Assembly (NCBI RefSeq): GCF_017581925.1
Contig: NZ_JAGEVG010000001.1
Location: 310,001 to 374,000 of the forward strand
Length of the DNA stretch: 64,000 bases
Direction: 5' to 3'
From: Gelidibacter pelagius
GTDB taxonomy: Bacteria > Bacteroidota > Bacteroidia > Flavobacteriales > Flavobacteriaceae
This document shows, one piece after another, positions 9,211-17,696 of this stretch. The notes under the pieces were generated by a model. The model had not been told where the DNA came from, made no database searches, and saw nothing but the letters and a program-made list of their open reading frames with translations. Each line of letters starts with the position of its first letter. Position 1 is the stretch's first letter. Made by a program: the position numbers and the translations under genes.

Positions 9211-10317
9211 TTATTTTTTGATAATCCGTTTGACACGTTGTGAAATGGCCGAAATCAATTCGTATGAAATCGTATTTGCAGAATGCGCCAATTCGTCGGC
9301 GGTGTTCGAGGCGTCAAATACGATGACTTCATCACCTTCATGACAATCAATTCCTGTGATGTTAACCATAATCATATCCATGCAAACGTTTCCTACAATC
9401 GGCGCTTTTTTGCCGGAAATGATCACATAGCCTTTTTCATTGCCGTAAGGCCTGCCAATACCATCAGCATGACCAATTGGGATTGTGGCCGTTTTCATGG
9501 ATGACGCACTTTTATAAGCACGATTATAACCTACAGTTTCGCCTTCATCAATGTCGTGTATTTGAGAAATGACGGATTTTAACGAGGCAATGGGCCTGAA
9601 GTTTTTGTTTTCCTTTTCAGAATTACCGAAACCATATAATCCAATCCCACTTCGCACCATATCAAAATGGGCATCAGGATAGTTTAATATACCTGAAGTA
9701 TTACACATATGTAGCATAGGCTGGTAACCGAACAGGGTTTTAAACTTTTCTGAGATGTTTTTAAAGGAATTTATTTGATGCAGCATAAATTCTTTTTCGG
9801 ATAGATCTTCACTTGCAGCCAAATGAGAGAATATGGATTCAATTCTGACTGCGTTCGATGAATTTAACTTTGAATATATGCTTTCAACTTCGTTTTCAGA
9901 AAAACCCAATCGGTTTAGTCCAGTATTAAACTTTAGATGTATCGGATAGTCTTTTTGATTCTTATCCGAAGCTATCTGCATAAACCTATTGAGAACTTTC
10001 TCATTATAAATGCTGGGTTCCAAACAACGGTCTATGATGCTGCTAAAGCCTATTGGCAAGGGATGTAACACCAAAATAGGTTTTGTAATCCCTGCATCTC
10101 TTAAAGCAACGCCTTCTCCCGTATAGGCGACAGCAAAATAATCAACATCCAAGTTTTGCAGAAAAAGGGCGATTTCATCGGCATCATTACCGTAGGCAAA
10201 TGCTTTGACCACTGCTAAAAACTTGGTGTTTTCTTGAAGTTTGGATTTGAGATATTCAAAATTGTGCTTTAAGGCCGAAAGATCAATTTCAAGCACTGTT
10301 TCTTGCGTTTTAGGCAT
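9211..10317 (-). CDS. alr: Alanine racemase
   Basis: A PLP enzyme that interconverts L- and D-alanine and supplies D-alanine for peptidoglycan. The PLP lysine lies in [11 protein letters not shown] near residue 38; the usual form of this motif is VVKANAYGHG, so two positions differ. The second catalytic residue is the tyrosine in [11 protein letters not shown], and the C-terminal domain carries [14 protein letters not shown]. The 368-residue length is normal. The gene start overlaps the thymidine kinase stop by 8 bases, so the two are translated from one message. Confidence 0.92.
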   Translation of the reverse strand: MPKTQETVLEIDLSALKHNFEYLKSKLQENTKFLAVVKAFAYGNDADEIALFLQNLDVDYFAVAYTGEGVALRDAGITKPILVLHPLPIGFSSIIDRCLEPSIYNEKVLNRFMQIASDKNQKDYPIHLKFNTGLNRLGFSENEVESIYSKLNSSNAVRIESIFSHLAASEDLSEKEFMLHQINSFKNISEKFKTLFGYQPMLHMCNTSGILNYPDAHFDMVRSGIGLYGFGNSEKENKNFRPIASLKSVISQIHDIDEGETVGYNRAYKSASSMKTATIPIGHADGIGRPYGNEKGYVIISGKKAPIVGNVCMDMIMVNITGIDCHEGDEVIVFDASNTADELAHSANTISYELISAISQRVKRIIKK

Positions 10318-10957
10318 TGGAGTTTTTTGAATTTTCGGTGAGTTCTACGGCATCGTTGACCTTCATGCCTCTTATTTTATCGTTTAACATGGCCTTGTAA
10401 AATGCACCACGGCTTAAGGGTTCATATTCATCCACCTCGCCTAGAAGTACCAAGGCATCGCTTTGGGCTTTTCTGTAACTATATTGTGCCAAGTTTCCGG
10501 TACGTGTACATATAGCATGTACCTTAGTGACATATTCGGCAGTGGCCATTAAATAGGGCATAGGCCCAAAGGGATTGCCTTTAAAATCCATGTCCAAGCC
10601 AGCTACTATAACACGAACGCCCTTGTTGGCCAAATCATTACAAACCCGAATGATTTCATCATCAAAAAACTGCGCTTCGTCAATCCCGACCACATCGCAT
10701 CCGTCGGCTAATATTGGAATATTGGCTGCAGCAGGTACTGGTGTTGAACGAATTTCATTGGAGTCATGAGACACGACCATTCCTTCATCGTAGCGTACAT
10801 CAACAGCTGGTTTGAAGATTTCAACTTTTTGTTTTGCAAACTGCGCACGCTTAAGACGCCTGATCAATTCTTCAGTCTTACCAGAGAACATAGAGCCACA
10901 AATAACCTCAATCCACCCAAATTGTTCTTTAGGATTTACTGTATTTTCAAGAAACAT
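10310..10957 (-). CDS. tdk: Thymidine kinase, type II
   Basis: It phosphorylates thymidine (or deoxyuridine) to salvage pyrimidine deoxynucleosides. The P-loop is [16 protein letters not shown] near residues 20-35, and the Walker B / lasso region is [13 protein letters not shown]. The 215-residue length is typical. Type II enzymes usually bind zinc through two CxxC pairs. Here the first reads [10 protein letters not shown] with one cysteine only, and the second region ([18 protein letters not shown]) has none, so the structural zinc site appears lost. It is co-transcribed with alr. A TAAATTTG box at 11012-11019 on the minus strand is a plausible -7 element. Confidence 0.92.
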   Translation of the reverse strand: MFLENTVNPKEQFGWIEVICGSMFSGKTEELIRRLKRAQFAKQKVEIFKPAVDVRYDEGMVVSHDSNEIRSTPVPAAANIPILADGCDVVGIDEAQFFDDEIIRVCNDLANKGVRVIVAGLDMDFKGNPFGPMPYLMATAEYVTKVHAICTRTGNLAQYSYRKAQSDALVLLGEVDEYEPLSRGAFYKAMLNDKIRGMKVNDAVELTENSKNSNA

Positions 10958-11011
10958 TTCGTAATTTTAACACTAAAACAAAGCCTGCCTTCGTTTGTCA
11001 TAAAGGTGGCG

Positions 11012-11019
11012 CAAATTTA
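11012..11019 (-). promoter_or_regulatory. Candidate -7 box for tdk-alr
   Basis: TAAATTTG on the minus strand matches the Bacteroidetes -7 consensus TAnnTTTG about 55 bases before the tdk start. No TTG was found at the expected upstream distance, so only half of the promoter is visible. Confidence 0.4.
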
Positions 11020-11060
11020 TTAAAAATCAAAAGCATAAATTAGAATTAAAGTTAAAAGTT

Positions 11061-11795
11061 ATGAAGAAGAAGTTGGAGTCTGAATTAATGAGTATTGCCC
11101 ATCGTATTCTGAAATTGAAGGGCAGAGAGAATGTGAAGGAAATGCACCGCGAAGTGGGCCTGCTATATGAGAAATTGAGTGTTTTGAAATTTGCCAATGA
11201 AAATTTAGAAAAACCTATGCCTACTATAGGGGTTGATTCTTCATTTTTTGAGATGTTGGATGTGGCATTCAACAATAAAATAAGCGACAATATTGAACGT
11301 GACGATAAAATTTATGTCAATCTTGATGAGGTAGAAGACGATGGTATTATGGAGCCGGTCATGGAAAAAATTAAGGATATGGTTGCTCAAATGCCCCATG
11401 AAACACATCAAATTGATGCCTTTTTTGAACAATCACTTCCTAAAGCAACCGAGGAGGACAAAGATGATTTTGAAGAATTGACCGCAGGTTTTAAGAACAT
11501 GCCGGTTTTTGATCCTGTTCCAAATTCCAAGGATCATTTGAAGAAATCGTTGAACGACAAACTTAAGAATGGACTTAATATTGGTCTGAATGATAAAATT
11601 GCATTTATCAAACATCTTTTTGATGGCCATCGCGAAGATTATGATCGCGTACTTTCTCAAATCAATACGTCAAGTTCTTTGGATGAAGCTAAAAATTTAA
11701 TCCAAAATATTGTCAAACCTGATTATAACAATTGGATAGGAAAAGAAGACGTCGAAGAGCGTTTTATGAATATTATAGAAGGTAAGTTCGACTAA
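11061..11795 (+). CDS. Conserved hypothetical protein
   Basis: A soluble, acidic, mostly helical protein of 244 residues with no signal peptide or membrane segment. I do not recognise a named domain. The N-terminal 60 residues are a charged helical segment (LMSIAHRILKLKGRENVKEMHREVGLLYEKL). The C-terminal part has KKSLNDKLKNGLNIGLNDKIAFIKHLFDG followed by a region (YDRVLSQINTSSSLDEAKNLIQ). The latter is reminiscent of flavobacterial proteins found beside tdk and rsmI. It ends 3 bases before rsmI, so it is likely part of the same operon. Function unknown. Confidence 0.75.
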   Translation: MKKKLESELMSIAHRILKLKGRENVKEMHREVGLLYEKLSVLKFANENLEKPMPTIGVDSSFFEMLDVAFNNKISDNIERDDKIYVNLDEVEDDGIMEPVMEKIKDMVAQMPHETHQIDAFFEQSLPKATEEDKDDFEELTAGFKNMPVFDPVPNSKDHLKKSLNDKLKNGLNIGLNDKIAFIKHLFDGHREDYDRVLSQINTSSSLDEAKNLIQNIVKPDYNNWIGKEDVEERFMNIIEGKFD

Positions 11796-11798
11796 TTA

Positions 11799-12476
11799 AT
11801 GAGTAAATTATTCATCGTTCCCACCCCCATTGGCAATTTGAAAGACATGACTTTTAGGGCGGTTGAGGTTCTAAAAGAAGTCGATTTAATTTTGGCAGAA
11901 GACACGCGCACTTCAGGGAAACTCTTAAAACATTTTGAAATTGCAACGCCTTCCCAATCCCATCACATGCACAATGAGCACAGAACGGTGGAGCTTTTGG
12001 TTCAAAAGATAAAATCAGGAACTACTGTTGCCCTAATTAGTGATGCAGGAACGCCCGCTATTTCCGATCCTGGATTTTTGTTGACCCGCGCCTGTATTGA
12101 ACATCAAATTGAAGTGGATTGCCTTCCTGGAGCAACTGCTTTTGTACCGGCATTGGTAAATAGCGGAATGCCCAATGACAAATTTGTATTCGAAGGATTT
12201 TTGCCAGTCAAGAAAGGAAGACAAACCCGATTGTTGCTTTTGGCAGAAGAAACCCGAACGCTCATTTTTTATGAGAGTCCACATAAACTCATTAAAACCT
12301 TAGCGCACTTTTGCGAGTACTTTGGTGAAGACCGACCCGTTTCCGTTTCGAGGGAGATGACCAAACTTTATGAAGAGACTATCAGGGGAACTGCAAAAGA
12401 AGTCTTGGCGCATTATACCGCCAAACCTCCAAAAGGCGAAATTGTGATTGTGGTTGGTGGCAAGCCAAAGGATTAG
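11799..12476 (+). CDS. rsmI: 16S rRNA (cytidine-1402-2'-O)-methyltransferase
   Basis: It uses SAM to 2'-O-methylate C1402 of 16S rRNA near the P site, fine-tuning decoding. The tetrapyrrole-methylase fold is recognisable from SKLFIVPTPIGNLKDMTFRAVEVLKEVDLILAEDTRTS at the N-terminus, from ALISDAGTPAISDPGFLL in the middle and from FYESPHKL near residue 155. At 225 residues it matches the shorter Bacteroidetes form, without the extra C-terminal domain of E. coli RsmI. It follows the previous gene by 3 bases. A hairpin after the stop closes the unit. Confidence 0.93.
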   Translation: MSKLFIVPTPIGNLKDMTFRAVEVLKEVDLILAEDTRTSGKLLKHFEIATPSQSHHMHNEHRTVELLVQKIKSGTTVALISDAGTPAISDPGFLLTRACIEHQIEVDCLPGATAFVPALVNSGMPNDKFVFEGFLPVKKGRQTRLLLLAEETRTLIFYESPHKLIKTLAHFCEYFGEDRPVSVSREMTKLYEETIRGTAKEVLAHYTAKPPKGEIVIVVGGKPKD

Positions 12477-12485
12477 CTTTTTAAG

Positions 12486-12507
12486 TTTTTAGGACGATCC
12501 CTAAAAA
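12486..12507 (+). terminator. Terminator-like hairpin after rsmI
   Basis: An 8-bp stem TTTTTAGG / CCTAAAAA with a 6-base loop, 10 bases after the rsmI stop. The stem is weak and AT-rich. Confidence 0.5.
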
Positions 12508-12671
12508 GAGATAGTAAAGGTAGATTTTAAATGATGACACCGATATTATCGAGCATTGACGTCTTTATTCTAACAGCGCAGCGGTCTTGATTCCTTTCTC
12601 TGATATTTCTGGTTTTATTTCTAAACTTTAGATTTTTCATAACATAATTTGTCGGAAGATTCGATATCTTA

Positions 12672-14051
12672 ATGCTTAATATGAAAAACACTAAAAACAA
12701 ACATTATGACGTTTTCGTCATTGGCAGTGGTATTGCAGGACAGACGGCTGCTGAAATTTGTAGGGAGCACAAATTGAGTGTTGCCATTGCAGATAATAGA
12801 GAATTTGGCGGTACTTGCGCCAATAGAGGATGTGACTCCAAAAAAATATTGCTTCAGTTTTCTCAATTGATCTATCATAGCAGAAATTTGAAAGACCATG
12901 GTGTTAAGAAGCTACCAAAACTGAATTGGAAGAAAGTCCAAAAGTTTAAGCGATCGTTTTCTGATCCAATTCCGCCAAATACAGAAGAAAAATTAAAAGA
13001 GTTAGGCATTTCCATGTATCATCAATCGCCTAAATTCATCAGTAAAAATGAGGTTGAGGTGGAAGGGAAAGTGGTGGCTGCCGACCATTTTATTATTGCC
13101 ACGGGAAATATTCCGAGGGAACTTGATATCGAAGGCAAGGAATTTCTGAAAGTGAGTGAAGATGTTCTGAATTTTAAGAAAGTCCCAAAGTCCATTACCT
13201 TTATCGGCTCTGGTTATATTGCCATGGAATTTGCCTGTATGTTGGCAACTTTGGGCTGTAGGGTGACTATATTAGAAAGGGATAAGACGTCTCTTGCTAA
13301 ATTCGATGATTATTTGGTGGAAAAATTAATCGCAAAACTTGAAAGTTTAGGTGTCAAATTTATTTTTAATGCTGATGTCACCGGAGTTCAGAAATTAAAA
13401 AAGAATTTAAAGGTTTCTTATTCACATGATGGTAAATCAAAAACCTTTAAATCCAGAAAAGTTATTAATGCTACGGGAAGAGTTCCGGCAATAGCAGCAC
13501 TGGAACTTGACAAAGCAGGTATAGAGGCAGATAAGGACGGAATTGTGGTCAATGACTATTTGCAGAGTAAATCGCATCCAAAAGTTTATGCCTGCGGCGA
13601 TGTTTCTAATAAATCGCCATCGCTCACACCACTTTCAGGCCTTCAAGGTTATATTGCTGGGAACAATGTGGTCAAAGAAAAATCAAAGACTTTGGATGTG
13701 CCATGTGTGCCTTCAACGGTATTTACCACACCAAACTTATCATCAGTTGGTTATGGCGAAGAAGAAGCCAAAGCGCGTTATAAAAACGTCAAGGTTTATC
13801 AAGGGGATTGTAGCAATTGGTTCAATGCGAAAAAGGAAAATGAAGATACCTATGCTTACACAATTTTAGTCAATGAACGTACAGATGTAATTGTGGGCGC
13901 CCATATATTGAGTTCTAAAGCCAACGAAAGTATTAATGTGTTTGCAACTGCAATCTATAATAAAATGACCGTTAAGGAATTTAAGCGCATGATGTTGACC
14001 TATCCTTCGTATAGCATGGATTTTAAGAAGATGATGGAAAACAAAGATTAG
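12672..14051 (+). CDS. Class I pyridine nucleotide-disulfide oxidoreductase-like protein
   Basis: A FAD/NAD(P)-binding flavoprotein resembling glutathione reductase and dihydrolipoamide dehydrogenase. FAD motif VIGSGIAGQTAAEICRE lies near residues 16-32, the CX4C redox pair is in GGTCANRGCDSKK, the NAD(P) motif is FIGSGYIAMEFACMLATLG near residue 178, and the second FAD motif is VYACGDVSN. In true reductases of this class the C-terminus carries an HPxxxE acid-base motif. Here the matching segment reads LTYPSYSMDFKKMM, with no histidine or glutamate. The redox substrate is therefore uncertain, and it should not be called glutathione or mercuric reductase on sequence alone. An alternative start is the ATG at 12681. 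Confidence 0.82.
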   Translation: MLNMKNTKNKHYDVFVIGSGIAGQTAAEICREHKLSVAIADNREFGGTCANRGCDSKKILLQFSQLIYHSRNLKDHGVKKLPKLNWKKVQKFKRSFSDPIPPNTEEKLKELGISMYHQSPKFISKNEVEVEGKVVAADHFIIATGNIPRELDIEGKEFLKVSEDVLNFKKVPKSITFIGSGYIAMEFACMLATLGCRVTILERDKTSLAKFDDYLVEKLIAKLESLGVKFIFNADVTGVQKLKKNLKVSYSHDGKSKTFKSRKVINATGRVPAIAALELDKAGIEADKDGIVVNDYLQSKSHPKVYACGDVSNKSPSLTPLSGLQGYIAGNNVVKEKSKTLDVPCVPSTVFTTPNLSSVGYGEEEAKARYKNVKVYQGDCSNWFNAKKENEDTYAYTILVNERTDVIVGAHILSSKANESINVFATAIYNKMTVKEFKRMMLTYPSYSMDFKKMMENKD

Positions 14052-14064
14052 TGACATAGAATTA

Positions 14065-14655
14065 ATGCAAGATTTACTTCACAATATAAGAAACTGCAGT
14101 CTCTGTAAAGCTCATTTACCACTCGGGCCAAGACCTGTAGTCACTGCACACCAAGATTCAAAAATCGTGATTATTGGTCAGGCCCCGGGAACGAAAGTAC
14201 ATGCCTCTGGAATCCCTTGGGATGATGCCAGTGGCAAACAATTGCGAAAATGGTTGGGCGTGACCGTGGAAGAGTTTTATGATGAGAAAAATTTTGCCAT
14301 TATACCGATGGGATTTTGTTATCCTGGGAGAGGTAAAGGTGGCGATTTACCACCGCGACCAGAATGTGCACCACAATGGCACGATCAACTCATGGAATTT
14401 ATGCCAAATGTTGAATTGGTACTTTTAATAGGCATGTATGCTCAAAAATACTATTTGAAGAAACAGGCCAAGAAAACCCTAACGGAAACTGTTGCCGATT
14501 GTCAAGATTATTTGCCTAAATATTTTCCCTTGCCACATCCATCGCCCCGCAATCGGTTTTGGTTGACGCGGAATCCGTGGTTTGATAAGGAGGTTGTGCC
14601 AATATTAAATCAGGAAATTAAAAAAGTTTTAAAATCCACCCGATCCAGCAAATAG
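14065..14655 (+). CDS. Uracil-DNA glycosylase family protein
   Basis: A member of the uracil-DNA glycosylase superfamily (broad family with TDG and family 4/5 enzymes), probably excising damaged or deaminated bases. Motif 1 is VIIGQAPGTKVHASGIPWDDASG near residues 35-57 and motif 2 is HPSPRNRFW near residue 167. Cysteines at the N-terminus (CSLCK) and in FCYPGRGKGGDLPPRPEC recall the iron-sulfur ligands of family 4 enzymes, though the spacing does not prove a cluster. It begins 13 bases after the flavoprotein stop, so both may share a transcript. Confidence 0.82.
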   Translation: MQDLLHNIRNCSLCKAHLPLGPRPVVTAHQDSKIVIIGQAPGTKVHASGIPWDDASGKQLRKWLGVTVEEFYDEKNFAIIPMGFCYPGRGKGGDLPPRPECAPQWHDQLMEFMPNVELVLLIGMYAQKYYLKKQAKKTLTETVADCQDYLPKYFPLPHPSPRNRFWLTRNPWFDKEVVPILNQEIKKVLKSTRSSK

Positions 14656-14685
14656 ATCAAGATGAATTATGCAATTAAATTCATT

Positions 14686-14964
14686 TCACTTTTTTATATA
14701 ATTATTTGAGAATAAACTAAAAAACCTCTTGACCGGAATCTTGTTGAAGAAATGAGCTAATGAATCAATTTTATCGTTTGGAATATCCTTTAATACAAAT
14801 ACCATAGCTAGTACCCATATTAGAAAAAGTATAAAGCAAACACCTAATATAAGCACAATTGCTACGGATGCTATTTCCAGTATTTCTAAATATTTAAAGC
14901 TAATATAAAGTGACCGATCGTATTGATTTAAGACATGAAAATCATGACATAACTTTGGGCAATT
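14686..14964 (-). pseudogene. Small membrane-protein reading frame without a start codon
   Basis: A stop-free minus-strand frame of 92 codons ends with TGA at 14686-14688. The middle encodes a clear membrane segment (ASVAIVLILGVCFILFLIW and onward), flanked by a polar N-terminal part (NQYDRSLYISFKYLEILE) and a lysine-rich tail. Upstream there are two consecutive TAA codons and no ATG, GTG or TTG before the membrane segment. It is therefore either a decayed gene that lost its 5' end or one with an unusual start. The family is not recognised. It is the only coding-like signal in this 850-base gap. Confidence 0.4.
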
Positions 14965-15505
14965 TTATTAGATATAACAATAATAGAGAACTTAATTTTA
15001 TCAATGTCTCATTATAGGTAATGTTGAAATTTCAAGAAATTTAAGTACCAGATAATTTCTTGAAATCCAGGTTAGACTAATCAACTTAACTCAGATAAAT
15101 ACTATTTTTGGACGCTATAAATTCTGAATTTATCTCTCTTTAAACCTGATTTTAAGGCCTTCATTTCATTATCACTAAATCTTCACATATAAAACACGAT
15201 GAAATTGTCAAATACATATAATAGGCCCCTTCATTTTTTAAATTAACAGTTTGAATATTGATAAATGAGGATTGCTAAATTTCACCATAATTGGCGTTTT
15301 TTCCTTTTTTAAATAGGCATTGCGTATTGCGCTTAATTCATTAGATTTAGCGCTTTATTTGTTTTTCGTCATTATTAATTTGAATGGAAATACAAATGTA
15401 ATAATTTGATATTCAATTTGTTAATCATATAATTAAGTTTGTATATGATTGATTTGCAATGATTTAAGTCTTATTGCAATTTTAATTGAAAATTGTATTA
15501 AATAA
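14965..15505. other. AT-rich gap before aspA
   Basis: No gene is seen. A perfect 13-bp inverted repeat (ATTTCAAGAAATT and its complement, 12-base loop) lies at 15029-15066. The last 150 bases before aspA are very AT-rich and probably hold its promoter, but no exact TAnnTTTG box with proper spacing was found. Confidence 0.5.
15029..15066. repeat. 13-bp perfect inverted repeat
   Basis: ATTTCAAGAAATT and its exact complement are separated by 12 bases. There is no T-run on either side, so it is not a typical terminator. It may be an operator or a remnant repeat. Confidence 0.6.
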
Positions 15506-16942
15506 ATGATAACACAGAATATAATGAAAACCAGAATAGAAGAAGATTTACTTGGTGAATTAGAAATTGATGATGATGTTTATTATGGAATTCATACCCA
15601 GCGCGCCATCAATAATTTTAAGATTTCAAAATCTAAAATTCTTGACTATCCTTTATTTATAAAAGGGTTGATTGTGACTAAAAAAGCCTGTGCCTATGCA
15701 AATAAGGAGATTGGAACTATATCTTCAGAAAGAGCTGATATGATTATTGAGGCCTGTGATGAAATATTGGCCAATTTAGATACCTACGTAAAATATTTTC
15801 CGTCCGATATATTTCAAGGCGGTGCTGGCACTTCGGTCAATATGAATGCAAATGAAGTCATTGCTAACGTGGCTCTGGTAATGAATGGCCATGAGAAAGG
15901 CCGTTATGATATTTTACATCCAAATGATCATGTCAACAAATCACAATCTACCAATTGTGCCTACCCTACAAGTCTAAGAGTTGCGATGTACTACTATATG
16001 AACCATCTTTTGGAAAAAATCAATCTTCTTACGACACGTTTGGACATCAAAGGAGCGGAGTTCAAGAAGGTATTAAAAATGGGTAGGACTCAATTACAGG
16101 ATGCTGTTCCAATGTCTTTAGGTGATGAGTTTTCGGCATGGGCCGCAAATTTAAAAGAGGAAACCAAAATGCTAAAAATCTGTAGAGACATCATTCTGCC
16201 GGTGAATCTAGGAGGGACTGCTATCGGTACACGTGTAAACGCTCCAAATGGTTTTTCTAAACTTTCAGTTGGCTATTTGGCAAAATTCACCAAAGCAAGT
16301 TTTGTTGAGGCCGAAGATTTAATCGAAGCCTCTTTTGATTGTGGTGATTATGTTATGATTTCAGGAGGCTTAAAAAGAACCGCGGTGAAGCTGTCCAAAA
16401 TATGCAATGACTTGAGATTATTGTCTTCAGGTCCTCGTTGCGGTTTTCAGGAAATTAATCTACCAGAAATGCAGGCTGGGTCATCAATTATGCCGGCCAA
16501 AATCAATCCGGTTATTCCCGAGGTGGTCAATCAGGTGTGTTTTAAAGTCATCGGAAATGATGTGACGATTTCATTTGCCGCAGAAGCAGGTCAATTGCAA
16601 TTAAACGTGATGGAACCGGTTATTGCACAGTGTGTTTTTGAATCGATAGAATTGCTCTCCAATGCCTGTGTTTCGCTTGCTGATAAATGTATTTCGGGAA
16701 TCACGGCAAACGAAGCCCATACAAAGGAAATGGTCTATAATTCAGTGGGGCTGATCACATTTTTGTGCCCATATATTGGGCATCACATGGGTGATTTGAT
16801 TGGTAAGGAGGCCATTGCAACGGGAAAAACCATACGCAAGATCGTTCTTGAAAAAGAGCTGCTGACTGAACAGGAATTGGACCTTATCCTCAGTCCTGTA
16901 AACTTAATGCACCCTGAGTACACTGCATTGGCTCAGAAATAA
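15506..16942 (+). CDS. aspA: Aspartate ammonia-lyase
   Basis: It converts L-aspartate to fumarate and ammonia, feeding the TCA cycle. It belongs to the aspartase/fumarase superfamily; 478 residues is the aspartase length. Visible features are the N-terminal [25 protein letters not shown], the substrate-binding [36 protein letters not shown], and the superfamily signature loop [15 protein letters not shown]. These favour AspA over class II fumarase (YYGIHTQRA instead of the fumarase YWGAQTQRS). The ATG at 15506 is used. A second ATG at 15524 (MKTRIEED) is equally plausible because it matches typical family starts. Confidence 0.9.
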   Translation: MITQNIMKTRIEEDLLGELEIDDDVYYGIHTQRAINNFKISKSKILDYPLFIKGLIVTKKACAYANKEIGTISSERADMIIEACDEILANLDTYVKYFPSDIFQGGAGTSVNMNANEVIANVALVMNGHEKGRYDILHPNDHVNKSQSTNCAYPTSLRVAMYYYMNHLLEKINLLTTRLDIKGAEFKKVLKMGRTQLQDAVPMSLGDEFSAWAANLKEETKMLKICRDIILPVNLGGTAIGTRVNAPNGFSKLSVGYLAKFTKASFVEAEDLIEASFDCGDYVMISGGLKRTAVKLSKICNDLRLLSSGPRCGFQEINLPEMQAGSSIMPAKINPVIPEVVNQVCFKVIGNDVTISFAAEAGQLQLNVMEPVIAQCVFESIELLSNACVSLADKCISGITANEAHTKEMVYNSVGLITFLCPYIGHHMGDLIGKEAIATGKTIRKIVLEKELLTEQELDLILSPVNLMHPEYTALAQK

Positions 16943-17197
16943 TTTGGGATGACATATTTTGAAAGTTGCGCTGCTCTAATCTGATTTTAAATCATTGGTT
17001 TTTCTATTGGGATAGCGTCTCACTTCATTTTCAAAATCGACTTGGTCGACATACACAAATTATCCAATTCCCATATTCTATATATTGCTCTATTCAGGAA
17101 GGATAATCTTGATATTTAATGGTATTTTTGGATGAACGAATATAACCTTGGAGGTATATCTCATTTTTGAATACTTCCTAATTTAAAATTGATCAAA

Positions 17198-17620
17198 ATG
17201 GAAGATAAAGTCATCACGCATTGGAAGGGAAACTCGCAATTTGAATCCGATAACCCCAGCGGAAAAACCTTATTAATGGATACTTCAGCAGAACATGGCG
17301 GCTATAATTCGGGACTGCGTCCTAAGGCCATGATGCTTGCGTCACTTGCGGGCTGTTCAGGTCTCGATGTGGTGTCGGTCCTCAACAAGATGAAAGTCAC
17401 TGTGTCTGATTTTAGGATGGATACCTACGGCGAATTGACCGAAGAACATCCTAAATATTACCATACAGTGTCTGTGGAATACCATTTTTATGGAAAAGAC
17501 CTGGATGAAGGTAAAATCAAAAAAGCGGTGGATTTATCCATAGAAAAATATTGTGGCGTCATGGAAATGTTTAGAAAATTTGCCAAAGTGAATACTTCGA
17601 TCCATTATCATAATAAATAG
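17198..17620 (+). CDS. OsmC family protein
   Basis: A small alpha/beta peroxiredoxin-like protein of about 140 residues. OsmC/Ohr relatives reduce organic hydroperoxides using a cysteine pair. The first cysteine is in LASLAGCSGLDVVSVL near residue 50, and the second in EKYCGVMEMFRKFAKV near residue 125, with the conserved EHGGYNSGLRPKAMM before them. The sequence fits the YhfA/OsmC subgroup more than Ohr. I start at the ATG giving MEDKVITHW; an upstream TTG at 17189 is possible but adds only three residues. A palindromic repeat separates it from recJ. Confidence 0.85.
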   Translation: MEDKVITHWKGNSQFESDNPSGKTLLMDTSAEHGGYNSGLRPKAMMLASLAGCSGLDVVSVLNKMKVTVSDFRMDTYGELTEEHPKYYHTVSVEYHFYGKDLDEGKIKKAVDLSIEKYCGVMEMFRKFAKVNTSIHYHNK

Positions 17621-17630
17621 TTTTGAACAA

Positions 17631-17645
17631 AGACCTGTCAGGTCT
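17631..17645. repeat. AGACCTGTCAGGTCT palindrome
   Basis: A compact 15-base palindrome (7+1+7) between the OsmC gene and recJ. It is the same core as the inverted repeat at 5268-5301, so it belongs to a dispersed repeat family. Confidence 0.75.
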
Positions 17646-17696
17646 GAGATCAATTAAAACTTGAAACATTTTAAACCTGAAACCAGAAACGAAAAA

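Noticed and set aside
13543-13869. A 108-codon frame inside the flavoprotein gene
   Set aside because: Shadow frame of the strongly conserved oxidoreductase; composition rich in H, R and Q without domain.
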